Assembly: GCF_030687715.1 (NCBI RefSeq) | Contig: NZ_CP117445.1 | Location: 3,523,501-3,587,500 of the forward strand | Origin: Pseudomonas sp. FP2196 | GTDB taxonomy: Bacteria; Pseudomonadota; Gammaproteobacteria; Pseudomonadales; Pseudomonadaceae | Reading direction: 5' to 3' | Length of the DNA stretch: 64,000 nucleotides | Shown: piece after piece, positions 44,220 to 53,602 of the stretch | Layout: each line of letters starts with the position of its first letter | How positions within the stretch are numbered: the stretch's first letter is position 1 | Position numbers and translations under genes: made by a program | Notes under the pieces: generated by a model | Told to the model about the DNA's origin: nothing | Database searches by the model: none | What the model saw: the letters and a program-made list of their open reading frames with translations, nothing else

Positions 44220-45800
44220 TTACAACGCGTCTCGCGATGGCTTGCCGTCCACGAGGCGCTGGATGCGCAGCGGGTTGGCGTTTTTCAGCGGCTCGGGCAG
44301 CAGACTGTCCGGGTAGTTCTGGAAACACACCGGGCGCAGGAACCGGTCGATGGCCAGCGTGCCAACGGAGGTGCCGCGCGCATCGGACGTCGCTGGATAT
44401 GGCCCGCCATGCACCATCGAATCACACACTTCGACGCCGGTCGGATAACCGTTTAGCAGGATCCGCCCGACCTTCTGTTCCAGCAGCGGTGTCAGTTCCG
44501 CGAACTGCTCGAAGTCCGCCGGCTCGCCGATGATCGTCGCGGTGAGTTGCCCATGCAGGCCGTGCAACGCGGCGCTGAGTTGCGCCTGATCAGCGACCTC
44601 GACAATCACGGTGGTCGGGCCGAACACTTCTTCCTGCAGCACTTCATCGCCATTGATCAACAGGCTGACATCGGCCTTGAACAACTGCGGCTGCGCCTGA
44701 TTGCCCTGCTGGGGATGACCGGCCAGATGCTCGATGCCGGAATGTGCCAGGAGTTTCTGCAAGCCTTTGCCGTAGCTGCCGAGGGTGCCGGCGTTGAGCA
44801 TGGTTTGCGCCGGTTGATCGCCGATCAGCCCGGCGACTTGCTCCACGAAGGCAGTGAATTGTGGCGAGCGGATGCCGATGACCAACCCCGGATTGGTACA
44901 GAACTGACCGCAACCCTGCACCACCGACGCGGTGAGGTCGCGGGCCACGCTTTCCGAACGTGTTGCCAGCGCCTGGGGCAAGACGATCACCGGATTGATG
45001 CTCGACATCTCGGCAAACACTGGAATCGGTTGCGCACGCGCGGCGGCCATGTCGCACAGGGCGCGGCCGCCCTTGAGCGAGCCGGTGAAACCCACCGCCT
45101 GAATCGCCGGGTGCTTGACCAGCCACTCGCCGACGCCACCGCCGTAGACCATGTTGAAGACACCGGCCGGCATCGAGGTTTTTTCCGCCGCGCGAATCAG
45201 CGCATCGGCGACCAGCTCAGCTGTGGCCATGTGACCGCTGTGGGCCTTGAACACCACCGGGCAACCGGCGGCCAGCGCCGAAGCGGTGTCGCCGCCAGCG
45301 GTGGAGAACGCCAGTGGGAAGTTGCTCGCACCAAACACGGCAACCGGGCCGAGACCGATACGGTACTGACGCAGATCCGGACGCGGCAATGGCTGACGAT
45401 CCGGCAGCGGCAGATCGATCCGCGCCCCATAGAAATCGCCACGGCGCAGCACTTTGGCGAACAGGCGCATCTGGCCGCTGGTGCGACCGCGCTCGCCCTG
45501 AATACGACCGGCCGGCAACGCAGTTTCGCGGCAGACCACGGCGACGAAATCATCACCGAGCGCGTCCAGCTCATCGGCAATTGCATCAAGGAACTGAGCG
45601 CGACGCTCGGCACTGAGGCTGCGATAGGCGGGATACGCGGCAGCGGCGGCTTTGGCGGCGGCGTCGACTTCCTGCTCGGTAGCCTGAATGAAATCGTGGG
45701 GCAGTTGCTCCCCCGTCGAGGCGTCAACACTTTGCAGTTTGACGTTGCCGGCAGCGCTGCGCTGACCGCCGATGTAGTTGTGACCGAGAATCTGAGTCAT
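44220..45800 (-). CDS. 2,5-dioxovalerate (alpha-ketoglutarate semialdehyde) dehydrogenase
   Basis: A 526-residue aldehyde dehydrogenase of the KGSADH type, which oxidises 2,5-dioxopentanoate to 2-oxoglutarate, the last step of several sugar-acid routes. Catalytic residues are visible: Asn160 in GASNFP, Lys185 in VVFKAHSGH, Glu264 in FAEMSSINPV and Cys301 in GCGQFCTNPG. Immediately downstream of the AraD1-type dehydratase (nine bases), so one operon. Family members use NADP+ or NAD+. Confidence 0.9.
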   Translation of the reverse strand: MTQILGHNYIGGQRSAAGNVKLQSVDASTGEQLPHDFIQATEQEVDAAAKAAAAAYPAYRSLSAERRAQFLDAIADELDALGDDFVAVVCRETALPAGRIQGERGRTSGQMRLFAKVLRRGDFYGARIDLPLPDRQPLPRPDLRQYRIGLGPVAVFGASNFPLAFSTAGGDTASALAAGCPVVFKAHSGHMATAELVADALIRAAEKTSMPAGVFNMVYGGGVGEWLVKHPAIQAVGFTGSLKGGRALCDMAAARAQPIPVFAEMSSINPVIVLPQALATRSESVARDLTASVVQGCGQFCTNPGLVIGIRSPQFTAFVEQVAGLIGDQPAQTMLNAGTLGSYGKGLQKLLAHSGIEHLAGHPQQGNQAQPQLFKADVSLLINGDEVLQEEVFGPTTVIVEVADQAQLSAALHGLHGQLTATIIGEPADFEQFAELTPLLEQKVGRILLNGYPTGVEVCDSMVHGGPYPATSDARGTSVGTLAIDRFLRPVCFQNYPDSLLPEPLKNANPLRIQRLVDGKPSRDAL

Positions 45801-45809
45801 GGGATCTCC

Positions 45810-46802
45810 TTAAAGGGTGCCGATGCTGCCCGGTTCGAAAGCCGCTTCGACCGGGGCAATGCCGTTGACCAGTGGTGCGCCGAATTCAGCCTGACTGATT
45901 TCGAACACATCGCCCGGTTGAGTGCGGATGCCATCGGCGAACGACAGCGTCGCAGTGCCGAAGAAATGAATGTGCACATCGCCGGGGCGCAAAAACTGGC
46001 TGTACTTGAAGTGGTGGTATTCGAGGTTGGCCAGGCTGTGGCACATGTTGGCCTCGCCGCTGAGGAACTCGTTCTGCCACAACACTTCACCGTCGCGCAG
46101 GATGCGACTGGTGCCTGCAAGGTGTTGGGGTAGCTCACCGACGCGAAGTTCCGGACCATAACTGCAACTGCGCAATTTCGAGTGGGCCAGGTACAGGTAA
46201 TTCTTGCGTTCCATGACGTGGTCGGAGAACTCGTTGCCGACCGCGAAGCCCAGGCGATAAGGCTTGCCGTCGTGACCGATGATGTACAGGCCGGCCATCT
46301 CAGGCTCTTCGCCAGCATCTTCAGCAAATGGCGGCAGCGGGAACGCTTGGCCGGGACGCACGACGATGCTGCCGTCGCCCTTGTAGAACCACTCGGGCTG
46401 AACACCGGCCTGCCCTGTTGCTGGTTTACCGCCCTCCACGCCCCATTTGAAGATGCGCATGGTGTCGGTCATCGCCGCTTCGTCGCCGGCCTGCTGGTGC
46501 ATTTTGTCCCGCGCCGAGGCGCTGCCCAGATGGGTCAGGCCGGTGCCGCTGACCAACAGGTGCGCCGGGTCCGGATGATCCAGTGGCGGCAGGATGCGCA
46601 GGTCTTTGAGCAACTGCGCATAGTCGTGGCTGATGCCCAGACCGAGGGTTTGTACTTGCTGCTCCAAGGTGCAGCCGGCTTCGATGGCGGCCAGCGCCAG
46701 ATCGCGCGTGGTGCGGGCTTCTTGCACCTCGCGCACCAGACCATTTTCGACCACGCCGACGCGGCGTTCGCCATTGCTTAATTCGAATTGCACCAGATGC
46801 AT
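45810..46802 (-). CDS. AraD1-type 2-keto-3-deoxy sugar-acid dehydratase (FAH superfamily)
   Basis: A 330-residue protein of the fumarylacetoacetate hydrolase fold, GguC/AraD1 group. Signs are SGTGLTHLGSASARDKMHQQ, EPEMAGLYIIGHDGKPYRLG with the metal-binding Glu, and FAVGNEFSDHVMERKNYLYL. In the non-phosphorylating pentose route this enzyme turns 2-keto-3-deoxy-L-arabonate into 2,5-dioxovalerate. Placement directly before the KGSADH gene and near an IlvD/Edd dehydratase supports this role. Confidence 0.85.
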   Translation of the reverse strand: MHLVQFELSNGERRVGVVENGLVREVQEARTTRDLALAAIEAGCTLEQQVQTLGLGISHDYAQLLKDLRILPPLDHPDPAHLLVSGTGLTHLGSASARDKMHQQAGDEAAMTDTMRIFKWGVEGGKPATGQAGVQPEWFYKGDGSIVVRPGQAFPLPPFAEDAGEEPEMAGLYIIGHDGKPYRLGFAVGNEFSDHVMERKNYLYLAHSKLRSCSYGPELRVGELPQHLAGTSRILRDGEVLWQNEFLSGEANMCHSLANLEYHHFKYSQFLRPGDVHIHFFGTATLSFADGIRTQPGDVFEISQAEFGAPLVNGIAPVEAAFEPGSIGTL

Positions 46803-46837
46803 GTTTTTCTCCTATTACTTCAAAAACACCGCAGATC

Positions 46838-46930
46838 CCTGTGGGAGCTGGCTTGCCAGCGATAGCAATCTGTCAGACACATCCATGTCGGATGTGCCGC
46901 CGCCATCGCTGGCAAGCCAGCTCCCACAGG
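46838..46930. repeat. Inverted REP pair (GTGGGAGCTGGCTTGCCAGCG type)
   Basis: Two inverted units between the transporter stop and the dehydratase start. Confidence 0.88.
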
Positions 46931-46936
46931 GGCGTG

Positions 46937-48259
46937 TCAGGTTCGGGTGGCGCCGCGGGCGCTGGCGGCGAACTGGTCGGTCGGCAGCACGTGTTTGCGT
47001 TCCAGTACGCGGTAGACGACACCGGTGAGGATCAGGCCGAAGACCATCACGCCCGACAGGAAATACAACCCCGACGCCAGGTTCCCGGTGTACTCCTTCA
47101 GCGCGCCAATCACGAACGGCCCGATGTAACCACCGAGGTTGCCCACCGAGTTGATCAAGGCGATTCCCGCCGCCGCACTCGCGCCGGCAAAGAACCGCCC
47201 GGGCAACGTCCAGAACACCGCCGTGCAAGAGAACAGCGCAAACGCCACCAGACACAACGCCGCCAGTTGCGCTACCGGCAACGACAGCCAGGCACTCAGG
47301 AACAAGCCAATCGCGCCCAACACATAAAGCACCGCCAGATGGCCGTAGCGATCATTCAAACGGTCGGAACTGCGCGGCACGATCAGCAAGCCGATGATCC
47401 CGAAGATGTACGGCACCGACGACACGAAACCGGTCACCAGATCACTGCCGCCAAACTGTTTGATCAGGGTCGGTAGCCACAAGCCCAAGCCATAAATGCT
47501 CAGAGTCACCGGCAGATAAAACAGCGCCAGCAACAACACGCGCTTGTCTTTAAGCGCATGCAGCGGATTGCCGTGACGGGTCTGGCCGTATTCCTGCAGA
47601 TCCTTTTTCAGCTCGCCGGTCAGCCAGTCCTTTTCGGCCTGATCCATCCATTTCACTTGTTGCGGGCCATCCGGCAGCCAGCGCAATACCGGCCAGGTCA
47701 GCAGGATCGCCGGGGTGCCGATGACGATGAACAGCCACTGCCAGCCGTGCAGACCAAGAACGCCGTCCATGCCGAGCAAACCGCCGGACACCGGGCCGGT
47801 GATCATCATCGCGATGGGTTGGGAGAGGATGAACAGGCCAAGAATCTTGCCGCGATGGCGCACCGGGAACCATTGGGTGATGTAGTACAGAACACCGGGA
47901 AAGAACCCCGCCTCTGCCGCGCCGAGCAGAAAACGCATCACGTAGAAACTGTGCGGGCCTTGCACGAACGCCATGCCGATGGTGATCGCGCCCCAGGTGA
48001 TCATGATTCGTGCAAACCAACGTCGGGCGCCGAAGCGTTCGAGCATCAGGTTGCTGGGGATTTCGAGAAGGAAATAGCCGATGAAGAACAGCCCGGCGCC
48101 CAAGCCATAAGCCGCATCACCGATACCGATGTCGGCACCCATGTGTAATTTGGCGAAGCCGACGGCGGAGCGATCCACATAGGCGATCAGGTACAGCAGG
48201 ATCAGGAAGGGAATCAGTTTCAGTGTGATGCGACGAATAAGCCGCAATTCCTGGCTCAT
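46937..48259 (-). CDS. MFS transporter, anion:cation symporter (sugar-acid) type
   Basis: A 440-residue protein with about twelve membrane helices. The N-terminus FLILLYLIAYVDRSAVGFAK and GAGLFFIGYFLLEIPSNLML (helices 1-2, with the ERFGARRWFARIM loop between helices 2 and 3) are typical of the ACS family that takes up hexonates, galactonate, glucarate or tartrate. It is divergent from the IlvD/Edd gene and would import the aldonate used by this cluster. Confidence 0.88.
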   Translation of the reverse strand: MSQELRLIRRITLKLIPFLILLYLIAYVDRSAVGFAKLHMGADIGIGDAAYGLGAGLFFIGYFLLEIPSNLMLERFGARRWFARIMITWGAITIGMAFVQGPHSFYVMRFLLGAAEAGFFPGVLYYITQWFPVRHRGKILGLFILSQPIAMMITGPVSGGLLGMDGVLGLHGWQWLFIVIGTPAILLTWPVLRWLPDGPQQVKWMDQAEKDWLTGELKKDLQEYGQTRHGNPLHALKDKRVLLLALFYLPVTLSIYGLGLWLPTLIKQFGGSDLVTGFVSSVPYIFGIIGLLIVPRSSDRLNDRYGHLAVLYVLGAIGLFLSAWLSLPVAQLAALCLVAFALFSCTAVFWTLPGRFFAGASAAAGIALINSVGNLGGYIGPFVIGALKEYTGNLASGLYFLSGVMVFGLILTGVVYRVLERKHVLPTDQFAASARGATRT

Positions 48260-48351
48260 GGGATCGGTCTCCGATTGTTGTTTTTATAGAACCTCGGGGG
48301 ACGCCTCTCGCGGAAAACCGCCAGGGCCATCCCTCCGTCGAAAACGACTAT

Positions 48352-48364
48352 ATAGTAATACTAT
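48352..48364. promoter_or_regulatory. GntR/FadR-type operator 1
   Basis: ATAGTA-A-TACTAT, an inverted repeat with the T-x-GT-x(3)-AC-x-A core of FadR-group operators. It lies in the promoter between the transporter and the dehydratase gene; the GntR protein at 50377 is the likely ligand. Confidence 0.55.
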
Positions 48365-48428
48365 TTACCCAACAACCACTTCCAAAGCGGCAAATTTGCG
48401 CTTATGTTAAGCCTCAGCTCGAACACTA

Positions 48429-48439
48429 TAGTCATACAA
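48429..48439. promoter_or_regulatory. GntR/FadR-type operator 2
   Basis: TAGTCATACAA fits the same T-x-GT-x(3)-AC-x-A pattern, 15 bases before the IlvD/Edd start codon, so a bound repressor would block this promoter. Confidence 0.5.
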
Positions 48440-48453
48440 TAAGAGAATCGATC

Positions 48454-50190
48454 ATGTCTGAGAAGAAACCCACCCTGCGCTCGGCCCAATGGTTTGGCAC
48501 TGCCGACAAGAACGGCTTCATGTACCGCAGCTGGATGAAGAATCAGGGCATCGCCGACCACCAGTTTCATGGCAAGCCGATCATCGGCATCTGCAATACC
48601 TGGTCGGAACTGACCCCGTGCAACGCGCATTTCCGCCAGATTGCGGAGCACGTCAAACGCGGGGTGATCGAGGCCGGTGGCTTCCCGGTGGAATTCCCGG
48701 TGTTCTCCAACGGAGAATCGAACCTGCGCCCGACCGCCATGCTCACCCGTAACCTGGCGAGCATGGACGTTGAAGAGGCGATTCGCGGCAACCCGATTGA
48801 CGGCGTGGTGCTGCTGACCGGTTGTGACAAAACCACCCCGGCGCTGTTGATGGGCGCGGCCAGTTGCGACGTGCCAGCGATCGTCGTCACCGGCGGGCCG
48901 ATGCTCAACGGTAAGCACAAGGGCAAGGACATCGGTTCCGGCACCGTGGTCTGGCAGCTCAGCGAGCAGGTCAAGGCCGGCACCATCACCATCGATGATT
49001 TCTTGGCAGCCGAGGGCGGCATGTCGCGTTCGGCGGGCACCTGCAACACCATGGGCACCGCGTCGACCATGGCCTGCATGGCGGAAGCACTCGGTACTTC
49101 CCTGCCCCATAACGCAGCCATTCCGGCGGTGGATGCGCGGCGTTACGTGCTGGCGCACATGTCTGGCATGCGTGCGGTGGAGATGGTTCGTGAGGACTTG
49201 AAACTGTCGAAGATCCTGACGAAGGAAGCCTTCGAAAACGCCATTCGCGTCAACGCGGCCATCGGCGGTTCGACCAACGCGGTGATTCACTTGAAGGCCA
49301 TTGCCGGTCGCATCGGCGTCGAGCTGGATCTGGATGACTGGACGCGCATCGGTCGCGGCATGCCGACCATTGTCGACCTGCAACCGTCCGGACGTTTCCT
49401 GATGGAAGAGTTCTACTACGCCGGTGGATTGCCAGCGGTGCTGCGCCGCCTCGGTGAGGCCAATCTGATTCCGAACCCGAATGCACTGACGGTCAACGGC
49501 AAGTCCATCGGCGAGAACACCAAGGACGCACCGATCTACGGTGAAGACGAGGTGATCCGCACCCTCGACAATCCGATTCGCGCCGACGGCGGCATCTGTG
49601 TGTTGCGCGGCAATCTGGCGCCGCTCGGTGCGGTGCTCAAACCGTCTGCTGCCACGCCCGAGCTGATGCAGCATCGCGGTCGTGCCGTGGTGTTCGAGAA
49701 CTTCGACATGTACAAGGCGCGGATCAACGACCCGGAACTGGATGTCGATAAGGATTCGATTCTAGTGATGAAGAACTGCGGGCCGAAGGGTTATCCGGGC
49801 ATGGCCGAGGTCGGCAACATGGGCTTGCCGGCCAAGCTGTTGGCCCAGGGCGTAACGGATATGGTGCGCATCTCTGACGCAAGGATGAGCGGCACCGCTT
49901 ACGGCACCGTGGTGTTGCACGTCGCACCGGAAGCAGCGGCCGGGGGGCCTTTGGCGACCGTGAAGGAAGGCGACTGGATCGAACTCGATTGCGCCACTGG
50001 CCGGTTGCACCTGGATATTCCGGATGCTGAGCTGGCGGCGCGCATGGCTGACCTGCAACCGCCGCAGCAGTTGCTGGTGGGTGGGTATCGTCAGTTGTAC
50101 ATCGACCATGTGTTGCAGGCGGATCAGGGGTGTGACTTTGACTTCCTGGTTGGTTGCCGAGGCGCTGAAGTCCCGCGCCACTCCCATTAA
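48454..50190 (+). CDS. IlvD/Edd-family sugar-acid dehydratase (probable L-arabonate dehydratase)
   Basis: A 578-residue Fe-S dehydratase. The three expected cluster-binding cysteines are Cys56 in TPCNAHF, Cys124 in LTGCDKTTPALLM and Cys197 in SAGTCNTMGTASTM. Length and residues such as GFMYRSW are those of the pentonate dehydratase branch (L-arabonate, D-xylonate, D-fuconate), not IlvD or Edd. It makes a 2-keto-3-deoxy acid, which the AraD1-type and KGSADH enzymes would take to 2-oxoglutarate. L-Arabonate is the likeliest substrate; others are possible. Confidence 0.85.
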   Translation: MSEKKPTLRSAQWFGTADKNGFMYRSWMKNQGIADHQFHGKPIIGICNTWSELTPCNAHFRQIAEHVKRGVIEAGGFPVEFPVFSNGESNLRPTAMLTRNLASMDVEEAIRGNPIDGVVLLTGCDKTTPALLMGAASCDVPAIVVTGGPMLNGKHKGKDIGSGTVVWQLSEQVKAGTITIDDFLAAEGGMSRSAGTCNTMGTASTMACMAEALGTSLPHNAAIPAVDARRYVLAHMSGMRAVEMVREDLKLSKILTKEAFENAIRVNAAIGGSTNAVIHLKAIAGRIGVELDLDDWTRIGRGMPTIVDLQPSGRFLMEEFYYAGGLPAVLRRLGEANLIPNPNALTVNGKSIGENTKDAPIYGEDEVIRTLDNPIRADGGICVLRGNLAPLGAVLKPSAATPELMQHRGRAVVFENFDMYKARINDPELDVDKDSILVMKNCGPKGYPGMAEVGNMGLPAKLLAQGVTDMVRISDARMSGTAYGTVVLHVAPEAAAGGPLATVKEGDWIELDCATGRLHLDIPDAELAARMADLQPPQQLLVGGYRQLYIDHVLQADQGCDFDFLVGCRGAEVPRHSH

Positions 50191-50203
50191 CAGCCCAATT
50201 CCC

Positions 50204-50294
50204 CTGTGGGAGCGAGCCTGCTCGCGAAGAGGGAGTGTCAGTCGACATCTATTTGACTGATAGACCGCCTTCGCGAGCAGGCTCGCTCCCACAT
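50204..50294. repeat. Inverted REP pair (GTGGGAGCGAGCCTGCTCGCG type)
   Basis: Inverted pair between the dehydratase and GntR genes. Confidence 0.88.
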
Positions 50295-50376
50295 TTGGTT
50301 TTGTGTCTGCCTCAAGATTGTCTGGTGCCTGCTATGATGCGCGGCATCTCCATCGCTCAGGATCGCGCCGCTCCCC

Positions 50377-51096
50377 ATGGATTACCGCAAACCTTCCGAC
50401 CGCAAAAGCATGCACTCGCGCATCGTCCAGGAACTGGGCATGCAGATCGTCTCCGGACGCTTCAAGCCCGACGACAAACTGCCCGCCGAAGCCTTGCTCT
50501 GCGAGGAGTACGCGGTCAGCCGGCCGGTATTGCGCGAAGCCACGCGGGTGCTGGTGGCCAAGGGTCTGGTTTACTCCAAGCCACGGGTCGGCACGGTGGT
50601 CAAGGCGCGTCGCGAATGGCACATGCTCGACCCGGACGTGCTGCACTGGCTGATGCAAAGCAGCCCGCAGAATGAATTCTTCAATGTGCTGACCAGCGTG
50701 CGCAGCATCATCGAACCGGCCGCCGCCGCCCTCGCCGCTCAGCATGCGACTGATGCCGACATTGCCGCCATCGGTGAGGCGTATCAGCGCATGGAAGCCG
50801 CCCCGACGCCGGAGGCCCTGCTGCAACCGGATCTGGATTTTCACAGCCGCATCGCCGATGCGACCCACAACGACTTGCTGGCGAATCTGTGCAACATGCT
50901 CTCGGTGGCGATTGCCGAGGCGTTGAAGCATTCGAACCAGCGGCCGAATCTGCATGAACTGGCGTTGCCTCGGCACAAGGCGATTCTTACCGCCATCGAA
51001 AACCGTGATGCCCTTGGCGCCCGCCATGCGACGCTGGTGCAGCTGGATGATGCGCGCAGTGCGCTCAGCGTTGTGCTTGGCACTGAACTCTCCTGA
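50377..51096 (+). CDS. GntR-family regulator, FadR subgroup
   Basis: A 239-residue regulator: winged helix IVSGRFKPDDKLPAEALLCE and YAVSRPVLREATRVLVAKGL, then an FCD domain with metal-binding histidines (DLDFHSRIADATHN, HATLVQLDDAR). It follows the IlvD/Edd gene and probably represses the catabolic cluster through the T-x-GT-x(3)-AC-x-A sites at 48352 and 48429, released by the sugar acid or its 2-keto product. Confidence 0.88.
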   Translation: MDYRKPSDRKSMHSRIVQELGMQIVSGRFKPDDKLPAEALLCEEYAVSRPVLREATRVLVAKGLVYSKPRVGTVVKARREWHMLDPDVLHWLMQSSPQNEFFNVLTSVRSIIEPAAAALAAQHATDADIAAIGEAYQRMEAAPTPEALLQPDLDFHSRIADATHNDLLANLCNMLSVAIAEALKHSNQRPNLHELALPRHKAILTAIENRDALGARHATLVQLDDARSALSVVLGTELS

Positions 51097-51112
51097 CACC
51101 CCCAAATCCCCA

Positions 51113-51143
51113 TGTAGGAGTGAACCTGCTCACTCCTACAAGG
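51113..51143. repeat. Short REP-like palindrome
   Basis: TGTAGGAGTGA and TCACTCCTACA flank a short loop, a minimal REP variant. Confidence 0.65.
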
Positions 51144-51166
51144 GGATTGTGTGAAATTCGCGGGGT

Positions 51167-51200
51167 AAAAAAAGCCGCAACCCTAAGGTTGCGGCTTTTT
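51167..51200. terminator. Bidirectional terminator
   Basis: A-tract, GCCGCAACC-CTAA-GGTTGCGGC stem and T-tract. It lies between the converging GntR (plus) and RND (minus) genes and can serve both. Confidence 0.88.
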
Positions 51201-51217
51201 CGTTTCAGGCTCGCAGG

Positions 51218-53602
51218 TCAGTGAGCAAACAGCGAATTGCCCTTCTGCCCCGCCAGCTTCTCAGGTTTGATCAGGAACTTGGCCAGTGCCGGCAGCAGCC
51301 ACAACGCACCGAACATGTTCCACAGCAGCATGAAGGTCAGCATCAGGCCCATGTCGGCCTGGAACTTGATCGCCGAGAAGATCCAGGTGCACACACCGAT
51401 CGCCAGGCACAGACCGGTGAACAGCACCGCCTTACCGGTGGATTTCAGGGTCTGGTAATAGGCTTCCTGCAACGGCAGGCCGGCACGCAGGAAACTTTCC
51501 AGGCGGCTGTAGATGTAGATGCCGTAGTCCACGCCAATCCCCACGCCCAGCGCCACCACTGGCAGGGTCGCGACTTTGACGCCGATGCCCATGAATGCCA
51601 TCAGCGCGTTGCCCAGTACCGAGGTCAGCACCAGCGGCAGGACGATGCACAAAGTCGCGGCCCAGGAACGGAAGGTGATCATGCACATCACCGCCACGCA
51701 GATGTACACCAGGGTCAGGATGGTCAGTTCGGCCTGTTTGATGACTTCGTTGGTGGCCGCTTCGATCCCGGCGTTACCGGCAGCAAGGATGAATTCCAGA
51801 CCGTCCTTGTTGTTGTCCTTGGCGAATTCCTGCACCGCCTGCACCGCACGATCAAGGGTTTCCGCCTTGTGATCGTTGAGGAACACCAGCACCGGCGCCA
51901 ATGAGCAGCTGTTGTTGTACAGACCGTCGGCGCGGGCAATCGAGTTGTTCAGCACGTCCGGGTTGCGCGACAGGGTTTCCCATTTCAGGTTGCCCTCGTT
52001 CATGCCCTTGATCATTTGTTTGGACACGGTCACCAGCGAGATCGCCGACTGCACGCCCTCGGTGTTCTGCATCTTCCACATCAGCTCATCGATCGGCGCC
52101 ATGGCCTCAAAGCGCGAGCAGCCTTCAGCCTTGGTCTTGACCATCACCACCAGCACGTCGGAACTGGTCGAGTAGTTGCTGATGATGAAGTTGTTGTCCT
52201 TGTTGTAGCGCGAGTCCGGACGCAACTCCGGCGCGCCCTGGTCGAGGTCGCCGATTTTCAGGTTCTGGCTGTACCAGAGGCCGCCGCCGAAGGCGATCAG
52301 CGCCAGAGCCACAGAGATGGGGGCAACTTTCGGGCTGGCGAAGTTCGACAGCAGACGCCAGAACGGGTGTTCGCGGTTCGCATCTTTCTTGCTCTTGGCA
52401 ATCGCACGCTTGCTGATGCCGACATAGGAAATCGCCACCGGCAGCAGGATCAGGTTGGTGAACACAATCACCGCCACGCCGATGGACGCGCCGATGGCCA
52501 GTTCACGGATCACACCGATGTCGATGATCAGCAGCGTAATGAACCCGACCGCATCCGCCAGAATCGCGATCATCCCCGGCAGGAACAACTGCCGGAACGT
52601 GCGCCGCGCGGCAGTCAGGGCGTTGTCCGCCTCACTGGATTGCAGGGCGATCCCGTTGATCTTCTGCACGCCGTGGGAAATGCCAATGGCGAAGATCAGG
52701 AACGGCACCAGCATCGAATACGGATCGAGGCCAAAACCGAAAAAGTGCATCAATCCCAGTTGCCAGACCACCGCCACCAGCGTCGTGCTCAACACCGCGA
52801 TGGTGCTGCGCACGCAGTTGGTGAACCACAGCAGCAAAATCAGGGTGATGACAAAGGCAATGCCGAAGAACAACACCACCATCACCAGGCCGTCGATCAG
52901 GTCGCCGACTTTCTTGGCGAAACCGACGATGTGGATCTTGACGTTGGGGTTCTGCGCTTCGAACTTGTTGCGGATCTTGTCTTCGAGCTCATGGGAGAAC
53001 TTGCGATAGTCCAGCGCCAGCAACTTGCCCTGATCCTGCGGGTCCGGGTAGGACTCCAGCAGCGGGATATCGACAATGCTCGACTTGAAGTCGTTGGCCA
53101 CCAGACGCCCGACCTGACCGGACTTGAGCACATTGTTGCGCAGCAGATCGAGGCTGTCCTGCGAGCCGTTGTAGCTCTGCGGGATCACTTCGCCGCCGGC
53201 GAAACCCTCTTCGGTCACTTCGGTCCAGCGCACGCTCGGACTCCACAGTGACTTCAGACCGGAGCGGTCAACACCGGAGATGTAGAACACCTCGTCGTTG
53301 ATCTGACGAAGGGTCTCCATGTACTCCTTGGAGAAGATGTCGCCGTCGGTGGCTTCCACCGAAATGCGCACGGTGTTGCCCAGGTTCGCCAGATCGTTGC
53401 GGTGCTCCATCATCTTCTCGATGAACGGATGCTGCAGCGGGATCATTTTTTCGAAACTGGTGGACGGCCGGATCAGCGTGGCCTGCCAGAACAGGAAAAT
53501 GCTGACCACCAGACAGATGAGGATCACGGCCGGGCGGTTGTTGAAAATCAGACGTTCGAGGAGCGTCGCTTTTTCCTGCTGAGGAGTAATCAAGGAAGTC
53601 AT
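51218..53602 (-). CDS. RND-superfamily exporter (HAE3/MMPL type)
   Basis: A 794-residue membrane protein with two repeats of one helix, a large periplasmic loop and five helices. Visible parts: helix 1 AVILICLVVSIFLFW, LDPYSMLVPFLIFAIGISHG in the first half, and VVALGVGIGVDYGIYIYSRL in the second, typical of the HAE3/MMPL group. Members export hydrophobic molecules or lipids across the inner membrane. Its start overlaps the YCF48-like gene stop in ATGA, so the two form an operon. Confidence 0.88.
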   Translation of the reverse strand: MTSLITPQQEKATLLERLIFNNRPAVILICLVVSIFLFWQATLIRPSTSFEKMIPLQHPFIEKMMEHRNDLANLGNTVRISVEATDGDIFSKEYMETLRQINDEVFYISGVDRSGLKSLWSPSVRWTEVTEEGFAGGEVIPQSYNGSQDSLDLLRNNVLKSGQVGRLVANDFKSSIVDIPLLESYPDPQDQGKLLALDYRKFSHELEDKIRNKFEAQNPNVKIHIVGFAKKVGDLIDGLVMVVLFFGIAFVITLILLLWFTNCVRSTIAVLSTTLVAVVWQLGLMHFFGFGLDPYSMLVPFLIFAIGISHGVQKINGIALQSSEADNALTAARRTFRQLFLPGMIAILADAVGFITLLIIDIGVIRELAIGASIGVAVIVFTNLILLPVAISYVGISKRAIAKSKKDANREHPFWRLLSNFASPKVAPISVALALIAFGGGLWYSQNLKIGDLDQGAPELRPDSRYNKDNNFIISNYSTSSDVLVVMVKTKAEGCSRFEAMAPIDELMWKMQNTEGVQSAISLVTVSKQMIKGMNEGNLKWETLSRNPDVLNNSIARADGLYNNSCSLAPVLVFLNDHKAETLDRAVQAVQEFAKDNNKDGLEFILAAGNAGIEAATNEVIKQAELTILTLVYICVAVMCMITFRSWAATLCIVLPLVLTSVLGNALMAFMGIGVKVATLPVVALGVGIGVDYGIYIYSRLESFLRAGLPLQEAYYQTLKSTGKAVLFTGLCLAIGVCTWIFSAIKFQADMGLMLTFMLLWNMFGALWLLPALAKFLIKPEKLAGQKGNSLFAH

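Noticed and set aside
52016..53251. A 411-residue plus-strand frame opposite the RND exporter gene
   Set aside because: His/Gln/Arg-rich shadow frame; the minus strand encodes an exporter with clear membrane helices.
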